The notes under the pieces were generated by a model. The model searched no databases. It worked only from the letters and a program-made list of their open reading frames with translations, and had not been told where the DNA came from. A stretch of DNA of 64,000 bases from Haloglomus irregulare (GTDB taxonomy: Archaea; Halobacteriota; Halobacteria; Halobacteriales; Haloarculaceae): NCBI RefSeq assembly GCF_007421925.1, contig NZ_QMDX01000012.1, positions 1 through 64,000 on the forward strand, given 5' to 3'. Within the stretch, counting starts at the first letter, position 1. Each line of letters opens with the position of its first letter. The translations under genes were made by a program, and so were the position numbers. Below, one piece after another: positions 25,015 through 34,131 of this stretch.

Positions 25015-27186
25015 ATGGCGGACGAGGATCCAACCGAACGGACGCGTCGTTCCCTGCTCCAGCTCGGAGCGGGTGTACTCGGGCTCGGTGCCATCGGGTC
25101 GGTCAGTGGCCACCCCGGCACCGACGGCGGCAAGGGTCGGGACTCCGGCATCGACGGCCCCGGGGGGGAGCCGTTCGGGCTCGACGAGGGGAATCCGTTC
25201 AGGAGAGCGGAGGAGGTGGGCTACCACAGTCTCGGTGACGTCGGTCCCGCCCGGACGGCCGGGCAGGAAGCCCAGCGCCACGATGGCGACACGAACGCGG
25301 AGGTCCGGGTCCACGGCGATATCGCCGTGACCTCGTTCCGGGCGTCCGGGAGCGAGGACCCCGGCCGGCGGCTGGCCGTGCTGGATATCTCCGAGTTCAA
25401 CGACGCCTCGAACCCGGCCGAGCTGCGGGATGCGGAGTTCACCGTCCACTCCATCCTCCGGAACGTCGGCGCGGAGTCCAACCTGGCGACCGATATCAAG
25501 CTCTCAGACGACGGTAACTACGCCTTCGTCGGGACCCAGGCGCTGGTGCCCGTCGACGGCGGCTCGAACGGGACGGTGAACCTCTCGGACCCCTTCGCCA
25601 GACCGGAGGCCACCGGCGGGGTCGTCGCGGTTGACATCTCCGACCCGGCGCGACCGCGGACCGTCGACGTGGTCGACGGGGCGTTCTCGACCGGCGTCCA
25701 CAACCTGTTCCACCACCGCATCGACGGGACCGAATACGTCTTCGCCTGCAAGAACGTCGGGCTACTCTCGCCCGACAGCGGGGTGTACGTCCTCCGGTTC
25801 GACCGTGGGCCCGGGAAGCTGACCCTGGTCAACCGCTGGACCGCCGATGGTAACACCGTCCGCGGTGGCGTCGGTGCCCGGCACGGACTCTCCTACGTCC
25901 ACGACATCGAGGTCCAGGACGACCCGCGGAACGGCCGGCCGACAGCCTACGTCGCCGACTGGGACCGCGGCCTGCGCGTGCTCGACGTCTCCGACCCGAC
26001 GGATATCGAGCATATCGGGCAGTTCGACATGAACCAGTCGCACTTCGCGGCGCCGTTCCCGGACGTCGTCGAGACACCCGACGGCGGGACGAAGCGCGTC
26101 GCCGTCACCAGCCACGAGGAGCCCGACGAGCGGTTCGACCAGCGTTCCTCGGTCATCTACAACACGCCACACCAGGACAAGACCAACCCCAACTCGACGG
26201 GGACGGTGTTCCTCGTCGACTGCGACGGTGTCTACCCGGACGACCCCGGCGACGACGTCCGGGCCCCGGGCGACGGGCCGAAGCAGCTCGGCGAGCTGAC
26301 CAACTGGACCTGGAGGAACGTCGATACCGACGACGACGTCGCGTTCGAGGACATCGAGCAGAGCACCTTCTCCTTCCAGCTCAGTCCCCACAACTCGCAG
26401 GTCGCAAGGCACGAGCTGGGCGGGCAGGAGCGGTTCGTCATCCATCAGGGCCACTACCACGGTGGCGTCCGCTACCTGGAGGTCAGCCCGGGTGAGCAGA
26501 ACGGGTTGACGGCGGTCGATGGCGGGACGCCCGGTGCCGAGGGGCGACGCAGCTATCGGCCCACGGAGAACCCGAACGTGGACGGACGCGATGGCAGTCG
26601 GACCATCGGCTGGATCAACAACACCACGGACTGGGACCTCGTCGACGAGGGCCACGCTCGCCCGCGGAACGAGGAGACGGCTGACCTGTCGCCGGACGTC
26701 TGGAGCACTGTCGAGCACAACGGCGTCAGTTACTCCGGCGACCGCGGCGCCGGCGTCTACGCCACCAGGTTCAAGCCGGTCGACCTGACGGCTCCGCGAC
26801 CACCGCTGGAGGTCGAGCGTTCGGACGACGGCACCGTGTACAGGGCGAACGCGACCAACCGGGTCGATATCACGGTCCGGGCGTTCGAGCGCGACGGTGG
26901 CGCGGGCGTCACGGTCCGTGACCGCATGCCATCGGGATACGAGGTCGCCGGCACCGGGGACGTGGCGTACGAGACGTACGACCAGGGCAACAGGACGGCG
27001 GTGGAGTTCGACGCCGAAGTGGACCCCGGAGAGACGCGGACGTTCACCTACTTCGTCCGGATGGACGACGGCGCTGGCGGAGAGACGCTCGGTCCGGTCG
27101 AGGTGAGTGGCGACGGCGAGTCGTGGGCAGCCGTCGGCGGCACGGCGGACACTAACGGGAACGCCGGCGTCGACACCGGACCCTAG
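25015..27186 (+). CDS. Tat-exported LVIVD-repeat beta-propeller protein
   Basis: This 723-residue protein has a Tat signal (TERTRRSLLQLGAGVLGLGA; RR at 11-12). The body has repeated LVIVD-type blades: AVLDISEFNDASNPAELRDA, VVAVDISDPARPRTVDVVDG and LRVLDVSDPTDIEHIGQF are clear examples. Such repeats form a propeller on the cell surface or outside the cell, function unknown. The last 100 residues form a DUF11-like beta-sandwich (RDRMPSGYEVAGTG). The start was chosen because the residues after 25015 carry the RR signal, while the in-frame extension upstream runs through the small zinc-finger gene. Confidence 0.88.
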   Translation: MADEDPTERTRRSLLQLGAGVLGLGAIGSVSGHPGTDGGKGRDSGIDGPGGEPFGLDEGNPFRRAEEVGYHSLGDVGPARTAGQEAQRHDGDTNAEVRVHGDIAVTSFRASGSEDPGRRLAVLDISEFNDASNPAELRDAEFTVHSILRNVGAESNLATDIKLSDDGNYAFVGTQALVPVDGGSNGTVNLSDPFARPEATGGVVAVDISDPARPRTVDVVDGAFSTGVHNLFHHRIDGTEYVFACKNVGLLSPDSGVYVLRFDRGPGKLTLVNRWTADGNTVRGGVGARHGLSYVHDIEVQDDPRNGRPTAYVADWDRGLRVLDVSDPTDIEHIGQFDMNQSHFAAPFPDVVETPDGGTKRVAVTSHEEPDERFDQRSSVIYNTPHQDKTNPNSTGTVFLVDCDGVYPDDPGDDVRAPGDGPKQLGELTNWTWRNVDTDDDVAFEDIEQSTFSFQLSPHNSQVARHELGGQERFVIHQGHYHGGVRYLEVSPGEQNGLTAVDGGTPGAEGRRSYRPTENPNVDGRDGSRTIGWINNTTDWDLVDEGHARPRNEETADLSPDVWSTVEHNGVSYSGDRGAGVYATRFKPVDLTAPRPPLEVERSDDGTVYRANATNRVDITVRAFERDGGAGVTVRDRMPSGYEVAGTGDVAYETYDQGNRTAVEFDAEVDPGETRTFTYFVRMDDGAGGETLGPVEVSGDGESWAAVGGTADTNGNAGVDTGP

Positions 27187-27275
27187 CCGGCGTTCCGGGC
27201 CCCCTGCGGTCCCGGACGCCGGCTGGCGTCACAGAAGCGGGTCGTTGATAGGGCTCGGGAGGGTATCCCGGTGCA

Positions 27276-28088
27276 ATGCGGGTCGAGCAGCTGGGTGACG
27301 GGGAGCCGGAGATCGCCATCGTCGGCGGTATCCACGGCGACGAGCCGTGCGGTCCCCGTGCCATCGAGGCGCTGCTCCAGGCCGACCCGGACCCCGCGCG
27401 CCCGGTCAAGCTCATCGTCGCCAACGAGGAGGCCCGGGCCCGGAACCTCCGGTACGTGGAGGAGGACCTGAACCGGGCGTTCCCGGGGGGCCCCGACGCC
27501 GACACCCACGAGGGGCGACTGGCCCACGACCTCCTGGCGGAGCTCCGGGACTGCGTTGTCTTCTCGATGCACTCGACGCAGTCGTACGGGGGCCCGTTCG
27601 CCCTCTGTGATACGGTGGACGCGCTGGCCCGGTCGGCGTGTCCCTATCTCGCGGTCGACGCCCTCGTCGAGACCTCGCAGTTCTCCGATGGGCGGCTCAT
27701 CGAGCGCCCGAACGTGCTGGAGGTCGAGTGCGGCCTCCAAGGGAGCGAGGCGGCCGCCGAGAACGCAGAACGGCTGATCCGGGAGTTCCTGGCCGCCGTC
27801 GGTGCACTCCCCGGCGAGCCCCACGAGGACCGCGAGGTGCCCGTCTATCGGATGTGCCGGCGAATCCCCAAGCGCCGCGGCGACCGCTACGAGGTGTTCG
27901 CCGAGAACTTCGAGCGCGTGAACGCCGGGGAGGCGTTCGCCGCCGTCGACGGCGAGCAGCTGGTCGCCGAGGAGCCGTTCTACCCCATCCTGATGTCGTC
28001 GTACGGCTACGAGGACGTGTTCGGCTACACCGGCGAGCTGGTCGGCAAGCTGGAGCCGGACACCGAGCCGGTCCCGGACCGGCGGTGA
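27276..28088 (+). CDS. Succinylglutamate desuccinylase/aspartoacylase-family zinc deacylase
   Basis: This is a carboxypeptidase-like zinc hydrolase of 270 residues. Zinc ligands are H20 and E23 (GGIHGDEPCG) and H99 (FSMHSTQ). The substrate-binding DLNRAFPG and the catalytic glutamate region VLEVECGLQGSE are both present. Family members remove acyl groups from amino acids such as N-acetylaspartate or N-succinylglutamate. The exact substrate cannot be read from the sequence; arginine-degradation genes are not nearby. It is convergent with UPF0179. Confidence 0.85.
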   Translation: MRVEQLGDGEPEIAIVGGIHGDEPCGPRAIEALLQADPDPARPVKLIVANEEARARNLRYVEEDLNRAFPGGPDADTHEGRLAHDLLAELRDCVVFSMHSTQSYGGPFALCDTVDALARSACPYLAVDALVETSQFSDGRLIERPNVLEVECGLQGSEAAAENAERLIREFLAAVGALPGEPHEDREVPVYRMCRRIPKRRGDRYEVFAENFERVNAGEAFAAVDGEQLVAEEPFYPILMSSYGYEDVFGYTGELVGKLEPDTEPVPDRR

Positions 28089-28100
28089 CGGCGGCCGGCG

Positions 28101-28550
28101 CTACTCCTCGGGCGGCGCGAACTCAACCAGCTCGAGGTCCCGGCCCAGCGCACAGTGGTCGTGCGGCGGGTCACCGAGCACCTCGTCGATGCGGTGCTCC
28201 GCGTCGAAGTCGGCGCCATCGGGCTCGCAGAACTCGTGGCTCGGACATTCCGTGTGCGGGCAGGGTCCCGCCAGCGAGACGCGACTGCCGGCGTAGGCCG
28301 ATGTCGCGGGCACGTTCGCGGTGATGGATGCGGGTTCGACCTCCACAGCCCGGACCCCGGCGTCGTGCATCGCGCAGTCGAGGGTCTGCCCGCCGTCCCG
28401 GACCTCGATGACGCGGTACTTGCGGCCCTCGGTCAGGTTGAGACACTGGTCGCGGTACGGGCAGCCGGCGCAGCCGTCCGCCTCACCGCCGTACACGAAC
28501 TCCGTCCCGAGTTCGGCGAGGCGGGTCCCGATGAGCGTGACCGTGGTCAT
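28101..28550 (-). CDS. UPF0179-family cysteine-rich protein
   Basis: This 149-residue archaeal protein has 9 cysteines in conserved groups (CAGCPYRDQC; LDCAMH; PCPHTECPSHEFC; DHCALG), so it probably binds zinc or an iron-sulfur cluster. UPF0179 is widely conserved in euryarchaea, function unknown. TTTTTTAC on the minus strand centred 28 bases before the start gives a leaderless promoter. Confidence 0.88.
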   Translation of the reverse strand: MTTVTLIGTRLAELGTEFVYGGEADGCAGCPYRDQCLNLTEGRKYRVIEVRDGGQTLDCAMHDAGVRAVEVEPASITANVPATSAYAGSRVSLAGPCPHTECPSHEFCEPDGADFDAEHRIDEVLGDPPHDHCALGRDLELVEFAPPEE

Positions 28551-28573
28551 ACGCCACCGTTCGCTGCGCCGTG

Positions 28574-28582
28574 TAAAAAACG
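28574..28582 (-). promoter_or_regulatory. TATA box of the UPF0179 gene
   Basis: GTTTTTTAC on the minus strand is centred 28 bases before the start codon at 28550. Confidence 0.6.
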
Positions 28583-28598
28583 CCCGGGCGGTCCCGCC

Positions 28599-29036
28599 TC
28601 ACTCGCCGGTGAGCCGGTCCAGCGCTTCGAGGTACGACTCGCGGGGGACCTGATAGACCCCCCGGTAGGCGACCTCCCCCCGGGCGAACCGGGCGGCCAG
28701 TTCGTGGGCGCCGGCCAGGGCGTCCGGACGGCTGTCGTACAGTTCCTCCGGGGCCGCGACCTCGGGTTCGAGGTAGAGCGTGACGACCCAGGAGGCACCC
28801 GGTCGGGCCGAGCGCTCGACGCCCGGCCGGCGGTTCCGACGCCCGTGCGTGACGTAGATGGTCGGCAGGCAGGGGGCCGGGAACGACCCCCCGTCGAACA
28901 CGTCCGGCCGGAAGACGAGGACGGTCCGCTCGTCGTCGTCGCTCCAGCGCTGCCAGCCGTCCGGGAGCGGCCGGGCCGGCGAGTCGGCTTCCCCCGCGGG
29001 GTCGCCCGCCGGGTCGTCGTGGGCGTCGTCGGGCAT
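28599..29036 (-). CDS. DUF5820-type haloarchaeal protein
   Basis: This is a 145-residue soluble protein with an acidic N-terminal leader. The core LPDGWQRWSDDDERTVLVFR and the following FPAPCLPTIYVTHG I recall as DUF5820. The last 60 residues are helical (PDALAGAHELAARFARGE). No catalytic motif is visible. It lies upstream of UPF0179 on the same strand (48-base gap), which has its own TATA box. Confidence 0.7.
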   Translation of the reverse strand: MPDDAHDDPAGDPAGEADSPARPLPDGWQRWSDDDERTVLVFRPDVFDGGSFPAPCLPTIYVTHGRRNRRPGVERSARPGASWVVTLYLEPEVAAPEELYDSRPDALAGAHELAARFARGEVAYRGVYQVPRESYLEALDRLTGE

Positions 29037-29464
29037 CGCCCTCGGGTACGCGACGCGGCCTCCTGAGTGCGGCGGTCCCGGGGTTCATCGATGGCCGCTG
29101 TAAGAAAGTATATCAGTCCGAGCCGACGATTGCCATGTGAAATCATGTCACCGAACCGTTGGCTTGCGGTTTCGCCCCGGTTCGACCGCGGCCACCTGCG
29201 CATAAGGCGGCAAAACTTATGAGTGACGCACTCTCATAGTACATATAGTACGGTGGCATCGGGCCGCCGGACCCCAGCCGCGTCGCGCGGCGTTGCCGAC
29301 GGCGACGGCACCGGTGCGACGGGTGGTACGCCCACTCATCGGACGGGACACTCATCGGCAGGCCCGCGCGAGCGGGGGCCACCCGGGCGGACCGTGCCAC
29401 CGACCGCGCCGACGGCGGCAGAGGCCGTGGCGGCTGTCAGCCCACACGACACAACGAGCAACAC
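29037..29464. promoter_or_regulatory. Control region and long leader of the prkA operon
   Basis: There is no gene in these 428 bases. An AT-rich block (AAAGTATATCA) at 29105-29116 may serve the minus-strand DUF5820 gene. AAAACTTAT (29212-29220) is a plausible TATA box for the plus strand, directly followed by dyad sequences (next entry). From there the leader to the first prkA ATG is about 220 bases, unusually long for a haloarchaeon, and contains the repeated ACTCATCGG. Confidence 0.5.
29218..29251 (+). promoter_or_regulatory. Overlapping dyads downstream of the prkA TATA box
   Basis: TATGAG (29218-29223) pairs with CTCATA (29233-29238), and AGTG (29222-29225) with CACT (29229-29232). GTAC-ATATA-GTAC follows (29239-29251). 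They overlap or immediately follow the TATA-like AAAACTTAT, where an archaeal repressor would bind. Confidence 0.45.
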
Positions 29465-31534
29465 ATGAGTGAACAACAGAGTCTGGAAGACCTCAGCCAG
29501 GAGTACCGTGACACCATCCCCGAGGACCTCCGGGAGACCCACTCCTTCGAGTGGTACCTCGAGGAGCTGTACGAGTCCCCGCACATCGCGCGCAACGCCC
29601 ACCAGCGGGTGGCGGACATGTTCGACTACTACGGCACCGAGTACGACGAGGACGCCGGCGTCGTCGAGTACCAGCTCGCCAGCGAGGACCCGCTGAACGA
29701 CGGCGAGAACACGTTCTACGGGCGGGCCGTCCACGAGTCCATCCACGAGTTCGTCAACAAGGTCAAGTCGGGCGCCCGCGGGCTGGGTCCCGAGAAGCGG
29801 ATCAAGCTCCTGCTGGGCCCCGTCGGCTCCGGGAAGTCGGAGTTCGACCGGCAGGTGCGCAACTACTACGAGGACTACACGACCACCGATGAGGGTCGGA
29901 TGTACACCTTCCGGTGGACGAACCTCGGCGACGTCATCCGCGACCAGGACCCGGCCGACGACGTCGTCCGGTCGCCGATGAACCAGGACCCCCTGGTGCT
30001 GCTGCCACAGCAGCAGCGTGACCGCGTCCTCGAACGGGTGAACGACGCGCTCGACGCCCCCTACACCATCCGGAACGAGCAGGCGCTCGACCCCGCCAGC
30101 GAGTTCTACATGGACAAGCTGCTGGAGGAGTACAACGACGACCTGCAGACGGTGCTCTCGAACCACGTCGAGGTCATCCGGTTCATCGCCGACGAGAACA
30201 AGCGCCAGGGCATCGAGACGTTCGAGCCCAAGGACAAGAAGAACCAGGACGAGACGGAGCTGACGGGCGACGTCAACTACTCGAAGATCGCCGTCTACGG
30301 GGAGTCGGACCCGCGGGCGTTCGACTACAGCGGCGCGTTCTGCAACGCGAACCGCGGTATCTTCTCCGGCGAGGAGCTGCTGAAGCTCCAGCGGGAGTTC
30401 CTCTACGACTTCCTCCACGCCACTCAGGAGCAGACGATCAAGCCGAAGAACAACCCCCGTATCGACATCGACCAGGTCATCGTCGGCCGGACGAACATGC
30501 CCGAGTACCGGGACAAGAAGGGCGACGAGAAGATGGAGGCGTTCAACGACCGGACCAAGCGCATCGACTTCCCGTACGTCCTCCAGTACGCCGAGGAGGC
30601 CGAGATCTACCGGAAGATGCTGCACAACGCCGACGTGCCGGACATCCACGTCGAGCCCCACACCCTGGAGATGGCGGGCCTGTTCGGCGTGCTCACCCGC
30701 ATCGCCGAGCCCGACGGCGGCCAGATCAGCGTCGTCCAGAAGGTCAAGGCCTACAACGGCGAGATCGACGAGGGCGAGGACATCGACGTCAAGAAGCTCC
30801 GCGACGAGGCCGAGGAGGCAACCGACCTCGGGGAGGGGATGGACGGCGTCTCGCCGCGGTTCATCGGCGACGAGATCGCCGAGGCCATCATGGACTCGAT
30901 GCACCGGAGCCGCGGCTTCCTCTCGCCGCTCACGACGTTCAACCATCTAGAGGAGAACCTGGAGAACCACGGCTCCATCCCGGAGGAGAACTTCGAGACG
31001 TACTACCGCTACCTCGAACTCGTCCGGGAGGAGTACAAGGAGCGCGCCATCGAGGACGTGCGCCACGCGCTGGCGTACGACCTCGACGAGATCCAGCGCC
31101 AGGGCGAGAAGTACATGGACCACGTCATGGCCTACATCGACGACGACACCGTCGAGGACGAGATCACCGGGCGCGAGCAGGAGCCAGACGAGAAGTTCCT
31201 CCGCGACGTCGAGGAGAAGCTCGACATCCCGGAGGACCGGAAGGACGACTTCCGCCAGGAGGTCGCCAACTGGGTCAGCCGGCGTGCCCGCGAGGGGGAG
31301 ACGTTCGACCCACAGGACAACGACCGGTTGCGTCGCGCGCTGGAGCGCAAGCTCTGGGAGGACAAGAAGCACAACATCAACTTCTCCGCGCTGGTCTCCA
31401 GCGGGGAGATGGACGACGACGAGCGCAACGCCTGGGTCCAGGCCCTGACCGACCAGGGCTACTCCGAGGACGGGGCCCGCGAGGTGCTCGAGTTCGCCGG
31501 CGCGGAGGTCGCCAAGACGGAGATGGAGGAGTGA
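29465..31534 (+). CDS. prkA: PrkA-family serine protein kinase (first copy)
   Basis: A 689-residue AAA-type protein kinase of the PrkA/YeaG family, known in bacteria for phosphorylating serine in starvation, sporulation and stress responses. It has a P-loop GPVGSGKS at 118-125 and the N-terminal AAA-PrkA domain to about 400. The C-terminal PrkA domain with long helical stretches (EENLENHGSIPEENFETYYR) follows and ends with KTEMEE. The PrkA C-terminal domain carries the kinase-like region. This is the first gene of a four-gene operon; the second PrkA starts one base after its stop. Confidence 0.92.
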   Translation: MSEQQSLEDLSQEYRDTIPEDLRETHSFEWYLEELYESPHIARNAHQRVADMFDYYGTEYDEDAGVVEYQLASEDPLNDGENTFYGRAVHESIHEFVNKVKSGARGLGPEKRIKLLLGPVGSGKSEFDRQVRNYYEDYTTTDEGRMYTFRWTNLGDVIRDQDPADDVVRSPMNQDPLVLLPQQQRDRVLERVNDALDAPYTIRNEQALDPASEFYMDKLLEEYNDDLQTVLSNHVEVIRFIADENKRQGIETFEPKDKKNQDETELTGDVNYSKIAVYGESDPRAFDYSGAFCNANRGIFSGEELLKLQREFLYDFLHATQEQTIKPKNNPRIDIDQVIVGRTNMPEYRDKKGDEKMEAFNDRTKRIDFPYVLQYAEEAEIYRKMLHNADVPDIHVEPHTLEMAGLFGVLTRIAEPDGGQISVVQKVKAYNGEIDEGEDIDVKKLRDEAEEATDLGEGMDGVSPRFIGDEIAEAIMDSMHRSRGFLSPLTTFNHLEENLENHGSIPEENFETYYRYLELVREEYKERAIEDVRHALAYDLDEIQRQGEKYMDHVMAYIDDDTVEDEITGREQEPDEKFLRDVEEKLDIPEDRKDDFRQEVANWVSRRAREGETFDPQDNDRLRRALERKLWEDKKHNINFSALVSSGEMDDDERNAWVQALTDQGYSEDGAREVLEFAGAEVAKTEMEE

Positions 31535-31535
31535 G

Positions 31536-33887
31536 ATGACCGACGAGCACCGGGCGACCGAGCGCGACGACGGGACGAGCACGGACGGCGGGACCCGACG
31601 GCGCGACCCGACCGCGTTCATCGACGCGGCCGACGAGAGCCTGGAGGAGACCTACGAGCCGCCGATGTCACTGTCCGAGTACGTCGAGGCGGTGTTCGAG
31701 CAGCCCTCGACCGCCAGCCATGCCTCGAAATACCTGCTCCAAGCCATCGAGGCCGCCGGCACCCGCACCGTCGTCGAGGAGGGCGAGGAGAAGCAGCGCT
31801 ACCGCTTCTTCGACGACCCCCACAACGACGGTGAACACGCCATCCTGGGCAACACGGAGGTGCTGAACGCCTTCGTCGACGACCTCCGCTCCATCGCCGC
31901 CGGCCGCGGGAAGGACGAGAAGATCGTCTGGCTCGAGGGGCCGACCGCGACCGGGAAGTCCGAACTGAAACGCTGTCTCATCAACGGGCTCCGGGAGTAC
32001 AGCAAGACCACGGAGGGCCGCCGCTACACCGTCGAGTGGAACGTCGCCGGTGCCGAGGACTCGTCGGGCGGGATGACCTATGGCGGCGGCGAACCCGTCT
32101 CCGACGAGGACGACTGGTACGCCTCGCCGGTGCAGGCGCACCCGCTGACGGTGTTCCCCGAGGACGTCCGTGAGGAGCTGCTGGCCGACCTGAACGCGCG
32201 GGTCGAGGACCACATCCCCGTCCGCGTGGAGGGCCGGCTGGACCCGTTCTCGCGGGAGGCGTACGACTACCTGGAGGAGCAGTACCGCCGCCAGGGCGCC
32301 GAGGACCTGTTCTCGGCCGTGACCGACTCCGAGCATCTGCGTGTAAAGAACTACATCGCGGACGTGGGGAGCGGCATCGGCGTGCTCCACTCCGAGGACG
32401 ACGGCTCGCCCAAGGAGCGGCTCGTCGGCTCCTGGATGGCCGGGATGCTCCGCGAACTGGACTCGCGGGGCCGGAAGAACCCGCAGGCGTTCAGCTACGA
32501 CGGCGTCCTCTCGCAGGGCAACGGCCTCCTGACCATCGTCGAGGACGCCGCCCAGCACGCCGACCTGCTCCAGAAGCTGCTGAACGTCCCCGACGAGGGG
32601 ACGGTGAAGCTGGACAAGGGCATCGGGATGGACATCGACACGCAGATGGTCATCATCTCGAACCCGGACCTGGAGGCGCAGCTGAACCAGCACGCCGACC
32701 GGTCGGGGGCGGACCCGCTGAAGGCGCTCAAGCGCCGGCTCGACAAGCACGAGTTCACCTACCTGACGAACCTGTCGCTGGAGGCGGAGCTCATCCGGCG
32801 GGAGCTGACCAGCGAGACCAGCGTCTGGGAGGCCAACTCCTACGACGAGCTCGCCGCGAAGATCCGCCAGCCGGTCCGGGTGCAGGTCCGGGACGGCCAG
32901 GGCGTCGTCCGGGAGAAGGAGCTCGCCCCGCACGCCATCGAGGCGGCCGGGCTGTACGCCGTCGTCACGCGGCTGGACGGCGAGGACGTCCCACCGGGGC
33001 TGGACCTGGTGGACAAGGCGCTCGTGTTCGACCGGGGCTACCTCCGCGACGGTGACGAGCGCCGGGAGAAGGAGGCCTTCGACTTCGACGACGAGGCCGA
33101 GGACGGCGATACCGGCATCCCCGTCACCTACACCCGCGACATCATCGCGGACCTGCTCCAGACCGAGCGGGACCGCCATCACCCCGAACTCGCCGTCGAG
33201 GACGTGGTGATGCCCCGTGACCTGCTCAACCGGATGGCCGAGGAGCTGGGCGACGCGCCCGTCTTCGGCCCCAACGAGAAGACCGAGTTCGAGAACCGGC
33301 TCGTCCCCGTGAAGAACCACGTCTTCACCGAGCAGGAGGACGACGTGCTGGAGGCCATCATGCGCGAGAAGCGCGTCGAGGAGGAAACCGTCGAGGAGTA
33401 CATCGAGCACGTCTACGCCTGGGTCGAGGACGAGCAGATAGAGAACGACCGCGGCGAGCTCGAGGAGCCGGACCCGCTGAAGATGAAGGTGTTCGAGACC
33501 GAGCATCTCGGCCGGTTCGACGAGGACGACTACGACGGCACGGAGCCCGGTGGTGCGGTCACCGAGTTCCGCGCCGACAAGGTCGTCACGGCCCTGAACC
33601 GCCACGCCTGGCGGAACCGCGACGAGGAGTTCCGCGTCGGCGACGTGAACGTCAAGGAGATCCCCGTCATCAAGGCGGTGCTCGGCACCCACGACTGGGA
33701 CGACGTCCGCCGGACGTTCCCGGACTTCGACCCCGACCAGTGGTCGGACCCGCCGTCGGGGACCGAGACCGCCGAGGTGAAGGCCGACACCATCCGGAAC
33801 ATGCAGGAGCTGTTCGACTACTCGGAGGCCTCGGCCGAGATGACCAGTCGACACGTCATGAGCCAGGTGAGCTATCGATGGGAGTGA
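31536..33887 (+). CDS. PrkA-family serine protein kinase (second, diverged copy)
   Basis: This 783-residue paralogue carries a different P-loop, GPTATGKS (135-142), with the same downstream layout. It is about 95 residues longer, with a charged disordered N-terminus and an insertion of some 25 residues near 500-520 (DERREKEAFDFDDEAEDG). It starts one base after the stop of the first copy. The two proteins may form a hetero-oligomer or a cascade in which one regulates the other. Which copy carries the kinase activity is not evident from the sequence alone. Confidence 0.9.
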   Translation: MTDEHRATERDDGTSTDGGTRRRDPTAFIDAADESLEETYEPPMSLSEYVEAVFEQPSTASHASKYLLQAIEAAGTRTVVEEGEEKQRYRFFDDPHNDGEHAILGNTEVLNAFVDDLRSIAAGRGKDEKIVWLEGPTATGKSELKRCLINGLREYSKTTEGRRYTVEWNVAGAEDSSGGMTYGGGEPVSDEDDWYASPVQAHPLTVFPEDVREELLADLNARVEDHIPVRVEGRLDPFSREAYDYLEEQYRRQGAEDLFSAVTDSEHLRVKNYIADVGSGIGVLHSEDDGSPKERLVGSWMAGMLRELDSRGRKNPQAFSYDGVLSQGNGLLTIVEDAAQHADLLQKLLNVPDEGTVKLDKGIGMDIDTQMVIISNPDLEAQLNQHADRSGADPLKALKRRLDKHEFTYLTNLSLEAELIRRELTSETSVWEANSYDELAAKIRQPVRVQVRDGQGVVREKELAPHAIEAAGLYAVVTRLDGEDVPPGLDLVDKALVFDRGYLRDGDERREKEAFDFDDEAEDGDTGIPVTYTRDIIADLLQTERDRHHPELAVEDVVMPRDLLNRMAEELGDAPVFGPNEKTEFENRLVPVKNHVFTEQEDDVLEAIMREKRVEEETVEEYIEHVYAWVEDEQIENDRGELEEPDPLKMKVFETEHLGRFDEDDYDGTEPGGAVTEFRADKVVTALNRHAWRNRDEEFRVGDVNVKEIPVIKAVLGTHDWDDVRRTFPDFDPDQWSDPPSGTETAEVKADTIRNMQELFDYSEASAEMTSRHVMSQVSYRWE

Positions 33888-33945
33888 GCGAGCTTCTTTC
33901 CCGCTCGGGTGTCCTCGGCGCGGCTTCGCCGCGCCTGCGTACCAC
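33885..33945 (+). repeat. Copy B of the dispersed 3'-flanking structured element
   Basis: Starting at the TGA of the second prkA gene, the sequence has GAGCTTC, then GCTCGGGTGTCCTCGGCGC (33903-33921), identical to copy A at 15395-15413 (minus strand), then GCTTCGC, GCCTGCG and ACCAC in the same order. Here the inner arm is a perfect hairpin GGCGCGGC-TTC-GCCGCGCC (33917-33935) and GCGAG/CTCGC can close it. The stems are kept although the bases differ between copies. Confidence 0.6.
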
Positions 33946-33970
33946 TCGCGACAAACAACCTCAAAAAGGG

Positions 33971-34003
33971 CCGGCACTCGGGCGCTGCGCGCCCTCGTGC
34001 CGG
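33971..34003. other. Long interrupted hairpin between prkA2 and yeaH
   Basis: CCGGCAC/GTGCCGG (7 bp), an internal TC/TC loop, then GGGCGC/GCGCCC (6 bp) around TGC. A further palindrome CCGCGC/GCGCGG lies at 34008-34030. They sit in the 244-base gap inside the operon and may be processing, attenuation or termination signals that set downstream gene levels. Confidence 0.5.
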
Positions 34004-34131
34004 AGAACCGCGCTCGCTCCGCTCGCGCGGATGCCCCAGTCGGCTGGAACACTGTCGCCGTGGGCGGGATTCCAACGTAATGCACCGGACGATTCGCGGG
34101 ACCGACACACAACCGATCAGGTGATACAGCA

